From the NCBI GenBank assembly GCA_916720335.1, contig CAKAQU010000042.1, positions 1-12,864 of the forward strand: a DNA stretch of 12,864 nucleotides, written 5' to 3'. Every line of letters begins with the position of its first letter. The first letter of the stretch is position 1. The notes under the pieces are model-generated. The model was given only the letters and a program-made list of their open reading frames with translations, was not told the DNA's origin and did not search any database. Source of the DNA: an uncultured Moraxella sp. Lineage in GTDB: Bacteria > Pseudomonadota > Gammaproteobacteria > Pseudomonadales > Moraxellaceae. Position numbers and translations under genes: made by a program. Positions 1 to 7,282 of the stretch are shown piece by piece.

Positions 1-3000
1 AGGCAAGGGGCGAGGTAAGCTGTCATCAGGTTTACCTTCCAACCAATCAACATTTGCCATTTTGCGCACCACCACAAACTCATCACGGTTACAGCCAACA
101 GTACCGTAATAGTTAAAGCTGTATGAGAATTGAGCATAACCACCAATCATATGAGTTGGTTTTAAAATCGCACGCGTTACTGAGTTATGGATACCACCAC
201 GAGTACCAGACATTTCAGAGCCAGGGATGTTCACCAATTTTTCTTGGGCGTGATACATCATGGTCATGCCTTCTTTTACCCTTTGTGATACCACTGCACG
301 TGCAGTAATAGAACCGTTGTGGTTAAAGACTTCAATCCAATCGTTATCTTCAATGCCAGCTTTAGCGGCATCAATTTCACTCATCCAAACAATCGGACCG
401 CCACGAGATAACGTCAGCATTAGTAAGTTTTCAGAATAAGTACTGTGAATCCCCCATTTTTGGTGTGGTGTTAGGAAGTTTAGTACGATTTCTTTATTGC
501 CATTTGGTTTGGCGCCTTTGAACAAATCAGTGGTTTTGGTATCAATTGGTGGGCGATACTGTTGCATTTGCTCACCAAACGCCAAAATCCATGGATGTTC
601 TATATAAAATTGCTGACGACCTGTTAGTGTACGCCATGGAATTAGCTCATGAACGTTTGTATAACCTGCGTTGTAGCTAACTTTTTCAGACTCCAAACCA
701 GACCAAGTTGGGCTTGAGATGATTTTTCTAGGTTGGGCAACAATATCGTTAAAACGAATTTTTTCATGCTCACTAGATTTTGCCAAATGCGTGTGGTCGC
801 GACCTGTTTTTTTAGATAATCCTGCCCATGCTTTAACTGCCACATGACCGTTGGTTTCAGGAGCAAGCATTAATACGGTTTCAATAGCATTAACCACAGT
901 ATTCATGCTAGGACGGTTTTTAGCAGAAGTTTCTTCATTAACCAGGTAGTTTAAATCACCCAACTGACTAACTTCTTCTTTGGTATCCCAATCAATACCC
1001 TTAGAGTTATTGCCAAGTTTATCCATCAAAGGACCAAGGGAAGTATACTTGGCGTACGTATTTGGATAATCACGTTCTACCACTTTAAAATTCGGACAAT
1101 TTTTACCAGGAACAGGTCTTTGACCCATAGTTTTCCAGTCAGTACCACCAAAAGGTTGAGCCAATTCGTCGGCACTATCATGTTGCATAGGTAGTGTTAC
1201 AACGTCAGTTTCAGTACCTAAATGCCCAATTGATAATTCTGAGAATTTTTTAGCAATTGCTTTATAGATTTCCCAGTCAGTTTTAGATTCCCAAGAAGGG
1301 TCAACTGCCGCAGTAAATGGATGAATAAATGGGTGCATGTCTGACGTATTAATATCTTCTTTTTCGTACCAAGTTGCGGTAGGAAGAACGATATCAGAAT
1401 ACAAACACGTACTAGACATACGAAAATCTAACGTGGTTACTAGGTCAATTTTGCCAGTTGGAGCATCTTCTACCCAGTCAATTTCGGTAGGCCTAAAGCC
1501 ATTTTGTACGGTTTCTTCACCCAGCAAGCCATTTTTTGTGCCAAGTAAATATTTCAGCATGTACTCATGACCTTTACCTGACGAACCTAAAAGATTGGAG
1601 CGCCAAATAAACATATTTCTTGGGAAGTTTTGGGGGTTATCAGGTTGCTCAGCAGCAAATCGCAACGAACCGTTTGCTAAAGATTCCACCACATAATCTT
1701 GGATGCTCATATTGGCGGCTTTTGCATCAGCAGCAATGGTTAGAGGGTTACGGTTTAGCTGCGGCGCAGAAGGTAACCAACCTGCACGTTCAGCGCGAAT
1801 ATTGTAGTCTAGCATATGCTCAGGGAATTTGGATTTATCAGCATGAGCTGACAAAATCTCATGAGCAGATACAGATTCATGTCGCCATTGGCTAGAATGA
1901 TTATAGAAGAAGCTAGTGCCATTCATATGGCGAGGTGGTCTATGCCAATCTAAACCGAAGGCAACTGGAGCCCAGCCCGATTGTGGTCGTAACTTTTCCT
2001 GACCAACGTAATGAGCCCAACCACCACCAGATTTACCAATACAGCCACATAGCATAAGCATATTGATAACACCACGGTAGTTCATATCCATATGATACCA
2101 GTGGTTCATACCAGCACCAATGATAACCATGGATTTTCCGTGAGTTTTATGAGCATTTTCAGCGAATTCACGAGCAATCTGAATGACTTTTTCGCGAGAT
2201 ACGCCAGTGATTTTTTCTTGCCATGCAGGCGTGCCAGCAACGTTTGCGTTATTGTAATCATCGGTAACGTTTTGACCACCATGGCCATTATCAACACCAA
2301 GGTTGGCAAGCATCAAGTCAAAAACTGTAACCACTTTGACTTGCTCGCCATTAGCAAGTGTCAAAGTTTTGCAAGGCACAGTCTTATATTGAATAGAATC
2401 GCCAGGCATTGCAGTGAAATAAGGGTGTTCATCGCCACCAAAATAATCAAAACCAACATCAGCCGTTTCGCCACTGCCTTTTAAGGATAGTGTTAAATCA
2501 ACATCACTATTATGTGTACCCTCTTTGGTTTCTAAATTCCAGCGACCTTGTTCGCCCCAACGATAGCCAATTGAACCATAAGGAGAAACCAGTTCGCCAT
2601 TTTTATTAATAGCAATGGTCTTCCATTCTGGATTATTTTCTTGACCTAAGTTATCAACCAAATCGGAGGCACGTAAAAAACGTCCTGTCTTGGTATTTTT
2701 GCCTTCACCTTCCAACATAACCAGCATTGGTAAGTCAGTATAACGTTTCGCATAATCTAGAAAATAATCGCTAGGCTGTTTTAGGTAGAATTCTTTAATA
2801 ATAACATGACAAAATGCTTGAGCAAGAGCCGCATCTGTACCTTGTTTTGGATTTAACCATAAATCACACAGTTTGGCAATTTCAGCATAATCTGGTGTAA
2901 TAGCAACTGTTTTTGTGCCTTTATAACGCACTTCAGTGAAAAAGTGAGCGTCTGGCGTACGTGTTTGTGGTACGTTTGAACCCCAAGCAATGATATAGTC

Positions 3001-3741
3001 TGAATTATACCAATCAGCAGATTCAGCAACGTCGGTTTGTTCACCCCAAATCATTGGTGATGCCGGTGGTAAGTCACAGTACCAGTCATAAAAAGAAAGA
3101 CACGCTCCACCAATTAGTGATAAATAACGAGCTCCAGAGGCGTAGCTCAACATACTCATCGCAGGAATGGGCGAGAAGCCAATAATACGGTCAGGTCCAA
3201 AATTTTTAGCAGTATAAATGTTGGCAGCAGCAATGATTTCTGTACACTCATTCCAACTTGAACGCACAAAACCGCCTAAACCACGCTTTGATTTGTATTC
3301 TTTAGCTTTGGCAGGGTCAGTAACAATGCTTGCCCATGCTTCTACTGGGTCTTTGTATTTTGCACGAGCTTCACGCCATAGTTTTAGTAAAGGTTTTCTA
3401 ACTTTTGGATATTTTAGACGGTTTGCTGAATACATGTACCAGCTATAACTTGCACCGCGCGGGCAGCCACGTGGCTCGTGGTTTGGTAAATCGGGGCGTG
3501 TACGTGGGTAATCAGTTTGTTGAGTTTCCCAAGTAACCAGACCATTTTTAACATAAATCTTCCAAGAGCAAGAACCTGTACAGTTTACTCCGTGAGTTGA
3601 ACGAACTACCTTGTCAAACTGCCAGCGGTTGCGATAAATATTCTCCCAATCGCGATTTTCATCACGCACCTCACCGTGACCATCAGCATAGTCGCCCGTT
3701 TTTTTCTTAAAAAATCTAAATTGTTCAAGTAGATGACTCAT
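1..3741 (-). CDS. narG: Respiratory nitrate reductase alpha subunit NarG (C-terminus cut by window edge)
   Basis: NarG is the catalytic subunit of the cytoplasm-facing, membrane-bound nitrate reductase NarGHI. It reduces nitrate to nitrite at a molybdenum bis-MGD centre. I read 1247 open codons without a stop or frameshift; E. coli NarG is about the same length, so only the last few residues and the stop are missing. The iron-sulfur FS0 ligands are visible as H50, C54, C58 (STHGVNCTGSCSW) and C93 (EPRGCPRGAS). The molybdenum-ligand Asp is at 223 in YDWYCDLPPASP. This numbering matches E. coli, so there are no net indels in that part. The C-terminal cofactor-domain motifs NIPGSEMSGTRGG and NYYGTVGCNRDEFVVVRKM are intact. 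The start follows a strong GGGGGAG ribosome site. narHJI would be expected beyond the left edge. Identity is close to certain. Confidence 0.97.
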   Translation of the reverse strand, partial: MSHLLEQFRFFKKKTGDYADGHGEVRDENRDWENIYRNRWQFDKVVRSTHGVNCTGSCSWKIYVKNGLVTWETQQTDYPRTRPDLPNHEPRGCPRGASYSWYMYSANRLKYPKVRKPLLKLWREARAKYKDPVEAWASIVTDPAKAKEYKSKRGLGGFVRSSWNECTEIIAAANIYTAKNFGPDRIIGFSPIPAMSMLSYASGARYLSLIGGACLSFYDWYCDLPPASPMIWGEQTDVAESADWYNSDYIIAWGSNVPQTRTPDAHFFTEVRYKGTKTVAITPDYAEIAKLCDLWLNPKQGTDAALAQAFCHVIIKEFYLKQPSDYFLDYAKRYTDLPMLVMLEGEGKNTKTGRFLRASDLVDNLGQENNPEWKTIAINKNGELVSPYGSIGYRWGEQGRWNLETKEGTHNSDVDLTLSLKGSGETADVGFDYFGGDEHPYFTAMPGDSIQYKTVPCKTLTLANGEQVKVVTVFDLMLANLGVDNGHGGQNVTDDYNNANVAGTPAWQEKITGVSREKVIQIAREFAENAHKTHGKSMVIIGAGMNHWYHMDMNYRGVINMLMLCGCIGKSGGGWAHYVGQEKLRPQSGWAPVAFGLDWHRPPRHMNGTSFFYNHSSQWRHESVSAHEILSAHADKSKFPEHMLDYNIRAERAGWLPSAPQLNRNPLTIAADAKAANMSIQDYVVESLANGSLRFAAEQPDNPQNFPRNMFIWRSNLLGSSGKGHEYMLKYLLGTKNGLLGEETVQNGFRPTEIDWVEDAPTGKIDLVTTLDFRMSSTCLYSDIVLPTATWYEKEDINTSDMHPFIHPFTAAVDPSWESKTDWEIYKAIAKKFSELSIGHLGTETDVVTLPMQHDSADELAQPFGGTDWKTMGQRPVPGKNCPNFKVVERDYPNTYAKYTSLGPLMDKLGNNSKGIDWDTKEEVSQLGDLNYLVNEETSAKNRPSMNTVVNAIETVLMLAPETNGHVAVKAWAGLSKKTGRDHTHLAKSSEHEKIRFNDIVAQPRKIISSPTWSGLESEKVSYNAGYTNVHELIPWRTLTGRQQFYIEHPWILAFGEQMQQYRPPIDTKTTDLFKGAKPNGNKEIVLNFLTPHQKWGIHSTYSENLLMLTLSRGGPIVWMSEIDAAKAGIEDNDWIEVFNHNGSITARAVVSQRVKEGMTMMYHAQEKLVNIPGSEMSGTRGGIHNSVTRAILKPTHMIGGYAQFSYSFNYYGTVGCNRDEFVVVRKMANVDWLEGKPDDSLPRPLP

Positions 3742-3873
3742 AAATCTCCCCCTATGGGTAGTGTTGGCTAAAGTCTATTTAAAAACACCAAATAGACCTT
3801 AATTGGCTAATTTAACCCTTACTATAGAAAATTATAAAAAAAATCGCCATTAACTTGACGGTTAGGTGAATAA

Positions 3874-3886
3874 TACTTAAGGGGTA
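3874..3886. promoter_or_regulatory. Candidate NarL-type operator upstream of narG
   Basis: TACTTAAGGGGTA is an imperfect inverted repeat beginning TAC and ending GTA. On the minus strand it contains TACCCCT, which fits the NarL heptamer TACYYMT. It lies 133-145 bases before the narG start. Near-copies of the same 13-mer occur at 5559-5571 and 7136-7148, so it fits one consensus in three nar control regions. E. coli 7-2-7 sites are 16 bp, so the spacing differs. The assignment to NarL is inference. Confidence 0.4.
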
Positions 3887-4010
3887 GTGAATTAAATAAA
3901 TATATTGATAATTTACTTACAATTTTTTATTTAAAATAAAAATCTACTGCCAATTCATCTTTTTTTATCAAAATTATCAAATTAAGTAATCAATTTAATA
4001 GCCAAAACAT

Positions 4011-4040
4011 AAAACCCTTAACCTAAAAGTTAAGGGTTTT
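4011..4040 (-). terminator. Hairpin terminator after narK2
   Basis: A perfect 12-bp inverted repeat (AAAACCCTTAAC / GTTAAGGGTTTT) with a 6-base loop lies about 20 bases past the narK2 stop. The descending arm ends in TTTT on either strand. It should end or strongly reduce narK2 transcription before narG, which implies a separate narG promoter. Confidence 0.8.
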
Positions 4041-4059
4041 GATGGTTATTTTAAAAAAA

Positions 4060-5406
4060 TTAGCAAGGATATTCAGCGTTTTTACGGCTATAATACCACC
4101 ACGTTAAAACAATACAGATTGCGTAAAAGACAATTAATGTGATAAATGTACCGTTGACGCCCAGACCTGAACCAAACATTTTTGGAATAAAAAATCCACC
4201 ATAAGCTGCAAAACCACCAGAAAAACCAACAACTGCAGCAGATTCTTTACGAGCCTCATTAATTAAATCAGGAGTTTGTTTACGCTCGTGCATGGTGCGA
4301 AAAATTACAGGAATCATACGGAAAGTTGAGCCATTACCAATACCTGTAGTAATAAATAAAACCATAAAACAAGCAAAATATCCTGTAAAGCTACCTTCTT
4401 TTAGAAAATACATCACTGCAAGTACTGCAAAAGTCATAATGATATAATTCCAAAATGTTACTTTTGCACCACTGATTTTATCTGATAACCAGCCGCCCAC
4501 TGGACGGAATAATGCACCTACCAAAGGTCCTAAAAAAGCAACTTTTAACGGGTCAACATCAGGGAAAGATTGTTTGATAACCATTGGAAATGCGGCACTA
4601 AATCCAATAAATGAACCAAACGTTGCCAAATATAAAATACACATAATCCAATTATGCTGGCGTCTAAAAATAATGGCTTGGTCTTTAAAAGATGCTTTTG
4701 CACCTGCCAAATCATTCATGCCAAACCAAGCTAATACCGTCATAATAGCAATTGGAATCACCCAAACAAAACCTGCATTTTGTAGATATATCGTTTTGCC
4801 ACTACTGGTTGTTTGAGCATCGCCGCCAAAAGCACCGAACAATGAAAAACCAATAACAAAAGGCACAACAAACTGCATGGTAGAGACGCCTAAATTACCA
4901 AGCCCCGCATTTAATCCAAGCGCCATACCTTGTTTTGATTTTGGATAAAAAAACGAAATGTTTGACATTGATGATGAAAAGTTTGCACCTCCAAATCCAC
5001 AAAGTAAAGCAATGGTAGCAAATACGCCAAAAGGTGTTTCGGGGTTTTGGAGTGCAAAGCCCAACCAAATTGTTGGAATTAATAACGATGCGGTTGAAAT
5101 AGTTGTCCAACGTCTACCGCCAAAAATTGGCACCATGAACGAATAAAAAATCCGCATGGTCGCTCCTGATAATGCAGGCAGAGCCAAAAGCCATGATAAT
5201 TGCGATTTATCAAATTTAAAGCCGATCTCGGGCATTCTTACGACAATGACCGACCAAATTACCCAAACTGAAAACGCTAAAAGCAATGCAGGAATAGAGA
5301 TAAACAAGTTTCTTGTAGCAACTTGTTTTCCACCATTTTCCCAAAACTGCTCATCTTCAGGTCGCCAATCATGAATGACTGTTCCACCTTTTAATTCATT
5401 TTTCAT
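4060..5406 (-). CDS. narK2: NarK/NarU-type nitrate/nitrite transporter (NarK2)
   Basis: This 448-residue inner-membrane major facilitator protein imports nitrate and exchanges nitrite, feeding the NarGHI reductase. It begins with the NarK/NarU N-terminal segment WRPEDEQFWENGGK before the first helix, and about 12 hydrophobic segments follow. The two nitrate signatures are visible: GFGGANFSSSMSNISFFYPK (about 138-156) and GFSGGFAAYGGFFIPK (about 394-409). The substrate-binding arginines corresponding to E. coli NarK R89 and R305 appear as R85 (TMRIFYSFM) and R301 (LFRPVGGW). It resembles the E. coli NarK/NarU subgroup (NarK2, usually linked to nitrate/nitrite exchange). The start is set by GGAGGG just upstream. 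It is flanked by terminators on both sides, so it is probably monocistronic. The NarK2 label is a subtype inference; the family is sure. Confidence 0.93.
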   Translation of the reverse strand: MKNELKGGTVIHDWRPEDEQFWENGGKQVATRNLFISIPALLLAFSVWVIWSVIVVRMPEIGFKFDKSQLSWLLALPALSGATMRIFYSFMVPIFGGRRWTTISTASLLIPTIWLGFALQNPETPFGVFATIALLCGFGGANFSSSMSNISFFYPKSKQGMALGLNAGLGNLGVSTMQFVVPFVIGFSLFGAFGGDAQTTSSGKTIYLQNAGFVWVIPIAIMTVLAWFGMNDLAGAKASFKDQAIIFRRQHNWIMCILYLATFGSFIGFSAAFPMVIKQSFPDVDPLKVAFLGPLVGALFRPVGGWLSDKISGAKVTFWNYIIMTFAVLAVMYFLKEGSFTGYFACFMVLFITTGIGNGSTFRMIPVIFRTMHERKQTPDLINEARKESAAVVGFSGGFAAYGGFFIPKMFGSGLGVNGTFITLIVFYAICIVLTWWYYSRKNAEYPC

Positions 5407-5558
5407 AAACCCTCCAAATAATTTATTGAATTATTTGAACTTAATTTAACCAAATAATTTAATTACTATATTATTTCTAACTGTAATTAAATTTATTTTA
5501 GGTGTTTTTAATGATTTATTCGCCTATCCTAATGACTAATTCAATAAAATATAGATGC

Positions 5559-5571
5559 TACTTTAGTAGTA
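5559..5571. promoter_or_regulatory. Candidate NarL-type operator upstream of narK2
   Basis: TACTTTAGTAGTA is the second member of the 13-mer family (also 3874-3886 and 7136-7148). It lies 153-165 bases before the narK2 ATG and 9 bases from an FNR-like box. That places it between the box and the possible -10. The functional assignment is inferred from recurrence and context. Confidence 0.42.
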
Positions 5572-5580
5572 TAAATAAAC

Positions 5581-5594
5581 TTTATTTAAATCAA
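5581..5594 (-). promoter_or_regulatory. FNR-like box upstream of narK2
   Basis: On the minus strand the 14-mer TTGATTTAAATAAA differs from the FNR/ANR consensus TTGATNNNNATCAA at one half-site base. It shares the core ATTTAAATCAAT with the perfect box before narK1. The best -10 (5553-5548) is slightly too distant for an exact -41.5 placement, so confidence is lower than for the narK1 site. Confidence 0.5.
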
Positions 5595-5611
5595 TAATTC
5601 AGCGATAAAAT

Positions 5612-5638
5612 AAAAGTGCCAATTAAATTGACACTTTT
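5612..5638 (-). terminator. Hairpin terminator after narK1
   Basis: Arms AAAAGTGTCAAT and ATTGGCACTTTT (minus-strand reading) form about 11-12 pairs, including one G-U, with a 3-base loop. ATTTTAT follows. It starts 14 bases past the narK1 stop and separates narK1 from the narK2 control region. Confidence 0.78.
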
Positions 5639-5651
5639 ACAAAGATTAAGG

Positions 5652-6938
5652 TTATTTATTTTTAGATTTTAGCATGGCCTGATGCCCTTGTTCCATCTTT
5701 GGTTTTACTTCAGAGATATAAATCCAAATCAAAGAAACCCAAACCACCCCAAACATAATCATAAATGCTGATGAACGAACACCTGTAATGTCTACCGCCG
5801 CTCCAAACATGATTGGTAAAATAAACCCACCAAGTCCACCGGCTAGACCAACTACACCAGACACCGCACCCATATTGTGTTTGTATTCATCAGATAAGTA
5901 TTTAAATACAGATGCTTTACCTACCGCAAAAGTAATCCCCAAAAGGAAGATTAATACAGTAAAGATGGTGGAATTTAGACCTAAATGGAAGGATTTTTCA
6001 CCACCAATGGTTTGCACCACAAGACTGGTTTGAGGATAAGACAATATAAACAGTAGTAAAAATGATGACCAAAGCACCCACCAAGTTACTGTATGGGCTG
6101 AATATTTATCAGAAAGCCATCCACCAAGCGCTCGTAGCACCCCACCTGGTAATGAGAAGCACGCTGCTAAAAATGCTGCTGATTGTAAAGTAAACCCATA
6201 TTCACCAACATAATACTTGGTCATCCATAGGGCTAGCGCCACATAACCACCAAAAACAATGGAGTAGTATTGTGAATACCGCCAAACATTAGGGTCTTTT
6301 AATACTGCAAGCTGACTGGCAATGCTACTTGTGCTGGCTGTTCTATGTTCTTTATTGTCATAACTAAAAAACCAAAAACCAATCGCTGTAATTAGCATGA
6401 TAATTGCGTAAACTTTGGGTAAAAAACGCCAACCTTCAGCGGCATAAGCTGCCATGCCAGTGCCAGCTGTAATGATAGATGGGCCGATAATTTTAGTTAG
6501 GGCAGAACCTGCATTCCCTGCGCCAAAAACACCCATTGCAAAGCCTTGTCTTTCTGGCTTAAACCATTTGGCAACATAAGCAATTCCCACTGAAAACGAA
6601 CCGCCCGCTAAGCCAACAAATAAGCCTAATACTAAAAACTGCCAATATTCACTGGCGTAGCTCATCAAATAAATTGGAACAACGGTTATCATCATTAAGG
6701 TAAAAAATACAATTCGCCCACCAAACTTATCAGTCATCATACCCAATGGCAAACGCACCAAAGAGCCCGTTAATACAGGCGTTGCTGCTAAAAGCCCAAA
6801 TTGGGTTTCACTTAGATTGAGTGTTTTTTGAACAGGAATGCCCAGAACTGCAAACATCATCCAAACCATAAAACACACAGTAAAGGCGACGGTTGATGAA
6901 GCAAGCACCAGATTTTGCTTCATGGTTTCACTTGCCAT
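5652..6938 (-). CDS. narK1: NarK1-type nitrate/proton symporter
   Basis: This 428-residue inner-membrane major facilitator protein is of the NarK1 subgroup, generally regarded as proton-coupled nitrate importers. The nitrate signatures are GLAGGSFSVGIAYVAKWFKP (about 109-128) and GVVGLAGGLGGFILPIMFG (about 361-379). Conserved arginines are R62 (SLVRLPLG) and R269 (GVLRALGGWLSDK). The reading frame is open for 42 codons further upstream (to 7064). I chose the ATG at 6938 because AGGAG stands just before it and the protein then starts at the usual MASETMKQN-like tail. The extra codons read as non-coding leader that overlaps the predicted promoter. A terminator follows immediately. The predicted FNR promoter at 7047 would give a leader of about 109 bases. 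The family is certain; the subgroup is judged by eye. Confidence 0.92.
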   Translation of the reverse strand: MASETMKQNLVLASSTVAFTVCFMVWMMFAVLGIPVQKTLNLSETQFGLLAATPVLTGSLVRLPLGMMTDKFGGRIVFFTLMMITVVPIYLMSYASEYWQFLVLGLFVGLAGGSFSVGIAYVAKWFKPERQGFAMGVFGAGNAGSALTKIIGPSIITAGTGMAAYAAEGWRFLPKVYAIIMLITAIGFWFFSYDNKEHRTASTSSIASQLAVLKDPNVWRYSQYYSIVFGGYVALALWMTKYYVGEYGFTLQSAAFLAACFSLPGGVLRALGGWLSDKYSAHTVTWWVLWSSFLLLFILSYPQTSLVVQTIGGEKSFHLGLNSTIFTVLIFLLGITFAVGKASVFKYLSDEYKHNMGAVSGVVGLAGGLGGFILPIMFGAAVDITGVRSSAFMIMFGVVWVSLIWIYISEVKPKMEQGHQAMLKSKNK

Positions 6939-7016
6939 AAATACTCCTAATCTGTTGATTTTGTTAAAATTTATTTGTTTTGTATGAATTCTTATACAAA
7001 CTAAAGTTTGTAAATT

Positions 7017-7030
7017 TTGAGTGAAATCAA
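7017..7030 (-). promoter_or_regulatory. Second FNR-like box in the narK1 leader
   Basis: TTGAGTGAAATCAA (plus strand) has one mismatch to TTGATNNNNATCAA. Its centre is 65 bases from that of the perfect box at 7082-7095. It is either downstream of the predicted narK1 start, as a possible repression site, or the activator site of a second promoter using TATAAG at 6996-6991 on the minus strand. That hexamer is about 2 bases off the ideal class II spacing. Confidence 0.4.
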
Positions 7031-7046
7031 TTAAAATCATACAATT

Positions 7047-7095
7047 TTTATCTATCATAGACAACCTAAAAAATATATATATTGATTTAAATCAA
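7047..7095 (-). promoter_or_regulatory. FNR-dependent class II promoter of narK1
   Basis: TTGATTTAAATCAA at 7082-7095 is a perfect FNR/ANR consensus, and the palindrome extends by one base on each side. Its centre, 7088.5, is 29.5 bases from the first base of a minus-strand -10 hexamer TATGAT (7059-7054). If that hexamer is -12 to -7, transcription starts at an A at 7047 and the box is centred exactly at -41.5, the classic FNR-activated geometry. No good -35 is needed in this class. The spacing fits narK1 and not narX. Confidence 0.8.
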
Positions 7096-7135
7096 TTTTT
7101 TAATAAGTAGAACGCGCTATCAAACCCATTTATAC

Positions 7136-7148
7136 AACTTTAGTAGTA
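7136..7148. promoter_or_regulatory. Candidate NarL-type operator between narK1 and narX
   Basis: AACTTTAGTAGTA shares 12 of 13 bases with the copy upstream of narK2 (5559-5571); with the following T, 13 consecutive bases are identical. It lies about 135 bases before narX and about 95 bases upstream of the predicted narK1 start, so it could serve either gene. The NarL assignment is inference. Confidence 0.4.
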
Positions 7149-7157
7149 TCGTTTATT

Positions 7158-7186
7158 TTGTTAAACTTTGTAAAAATAGCTAATGT
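7158..7186 (+). promoter_or_regulatory. Possible sigma-70 promoter of narX
   Basis: TTGTTA (7158-7163), a 17-base spacer and TAATGT (7181-7186) would start transcription near 7193, giving a leader of about 90 bases. The 13-bp element is centred about 50 bases upstream of that start. The hexamers are imperfect, so this is tentative. Confidence 0.35.
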
Positions 7187-7282
7187 TTTCATAAGGTTAA
7201 TCAATTTTTTAGACTGTTTGTAATTTGTAATTTGATGATAATTTGCACAATTAACCTTTTATAATTTTTTGGGAGTATATCC

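Larger units (their letters stand above)
3742..4059. other. narK2-narG intergenic region, gene-free
   Basis: This very AT-rich gap of 318 bases holds no convincing ORF. It contains the narK2 terminator at its right end, a 13-bp inverted element at 3874-3886, and two possible -10 boxes for narG on the minus strand: TATAAT at 3836-3831 and TATAGT at 3826-3821. Neither has a good -35 partner. There is no full FNR palindrome, only TTGAT/ATCAA half sites. The narG ribosome site is on the minus strand at 3752-3746, 4 bases before the ATG. Confidence 0.6.
5407..5651. other. narK1-narK2 intergenic region, gene-free
   Basis: This 245-base AT-rich spacer carries the narK1 terminator, an FNR-like box, a copy of the 13-bp element and a leader of roughly 140 bases before narK2. 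A possible -10 (TATATT) lies on the minus strand at 5553-5548. It is about 5 bases too far from the FNR-like box for a standard class II promoter. No ORF in it is convincing. Confidence 0.55.

Noticed and set aside
642..3448. Several ORFs of 60-130 codons in other frames across narG
   Set aside because: They overlap a continuous, fully conserved NarG frame and have no recognisable content, so they are shadows.
3754..3760. TACCCAT (minus strand) as a NarL heptamer
   Set aside because: It fits TACYYMT but is a single heptamer next to the narG ribosome site, in the transcribed leader, with no inverted partner of the 13-mer type.
3905..3990. TTGAT and ATCAA half sites upstream of narG as an FNR box
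   Set aside because: The half sites are in direct or wrongly spaced arrangement; none forms TTGATNNNNATCAA even allowing two mismatches in the partner half.
6939..7064. A 42-codon N-terminal extension of narK1
   Set aside because: The frame is open, but the residues do not look like a NarK start, AGGAG stands right before the ATG at 6938, and the predicted FNR promoter start (7047) lies inside the extension.
7260..7265. TATAAT as the -10 of narX
   Set aside because: It would start transcription at about 7272, inside the GGGAG ribosome site, and has no -35 partner. The pair at 7158-7186 is a better though weak choice.
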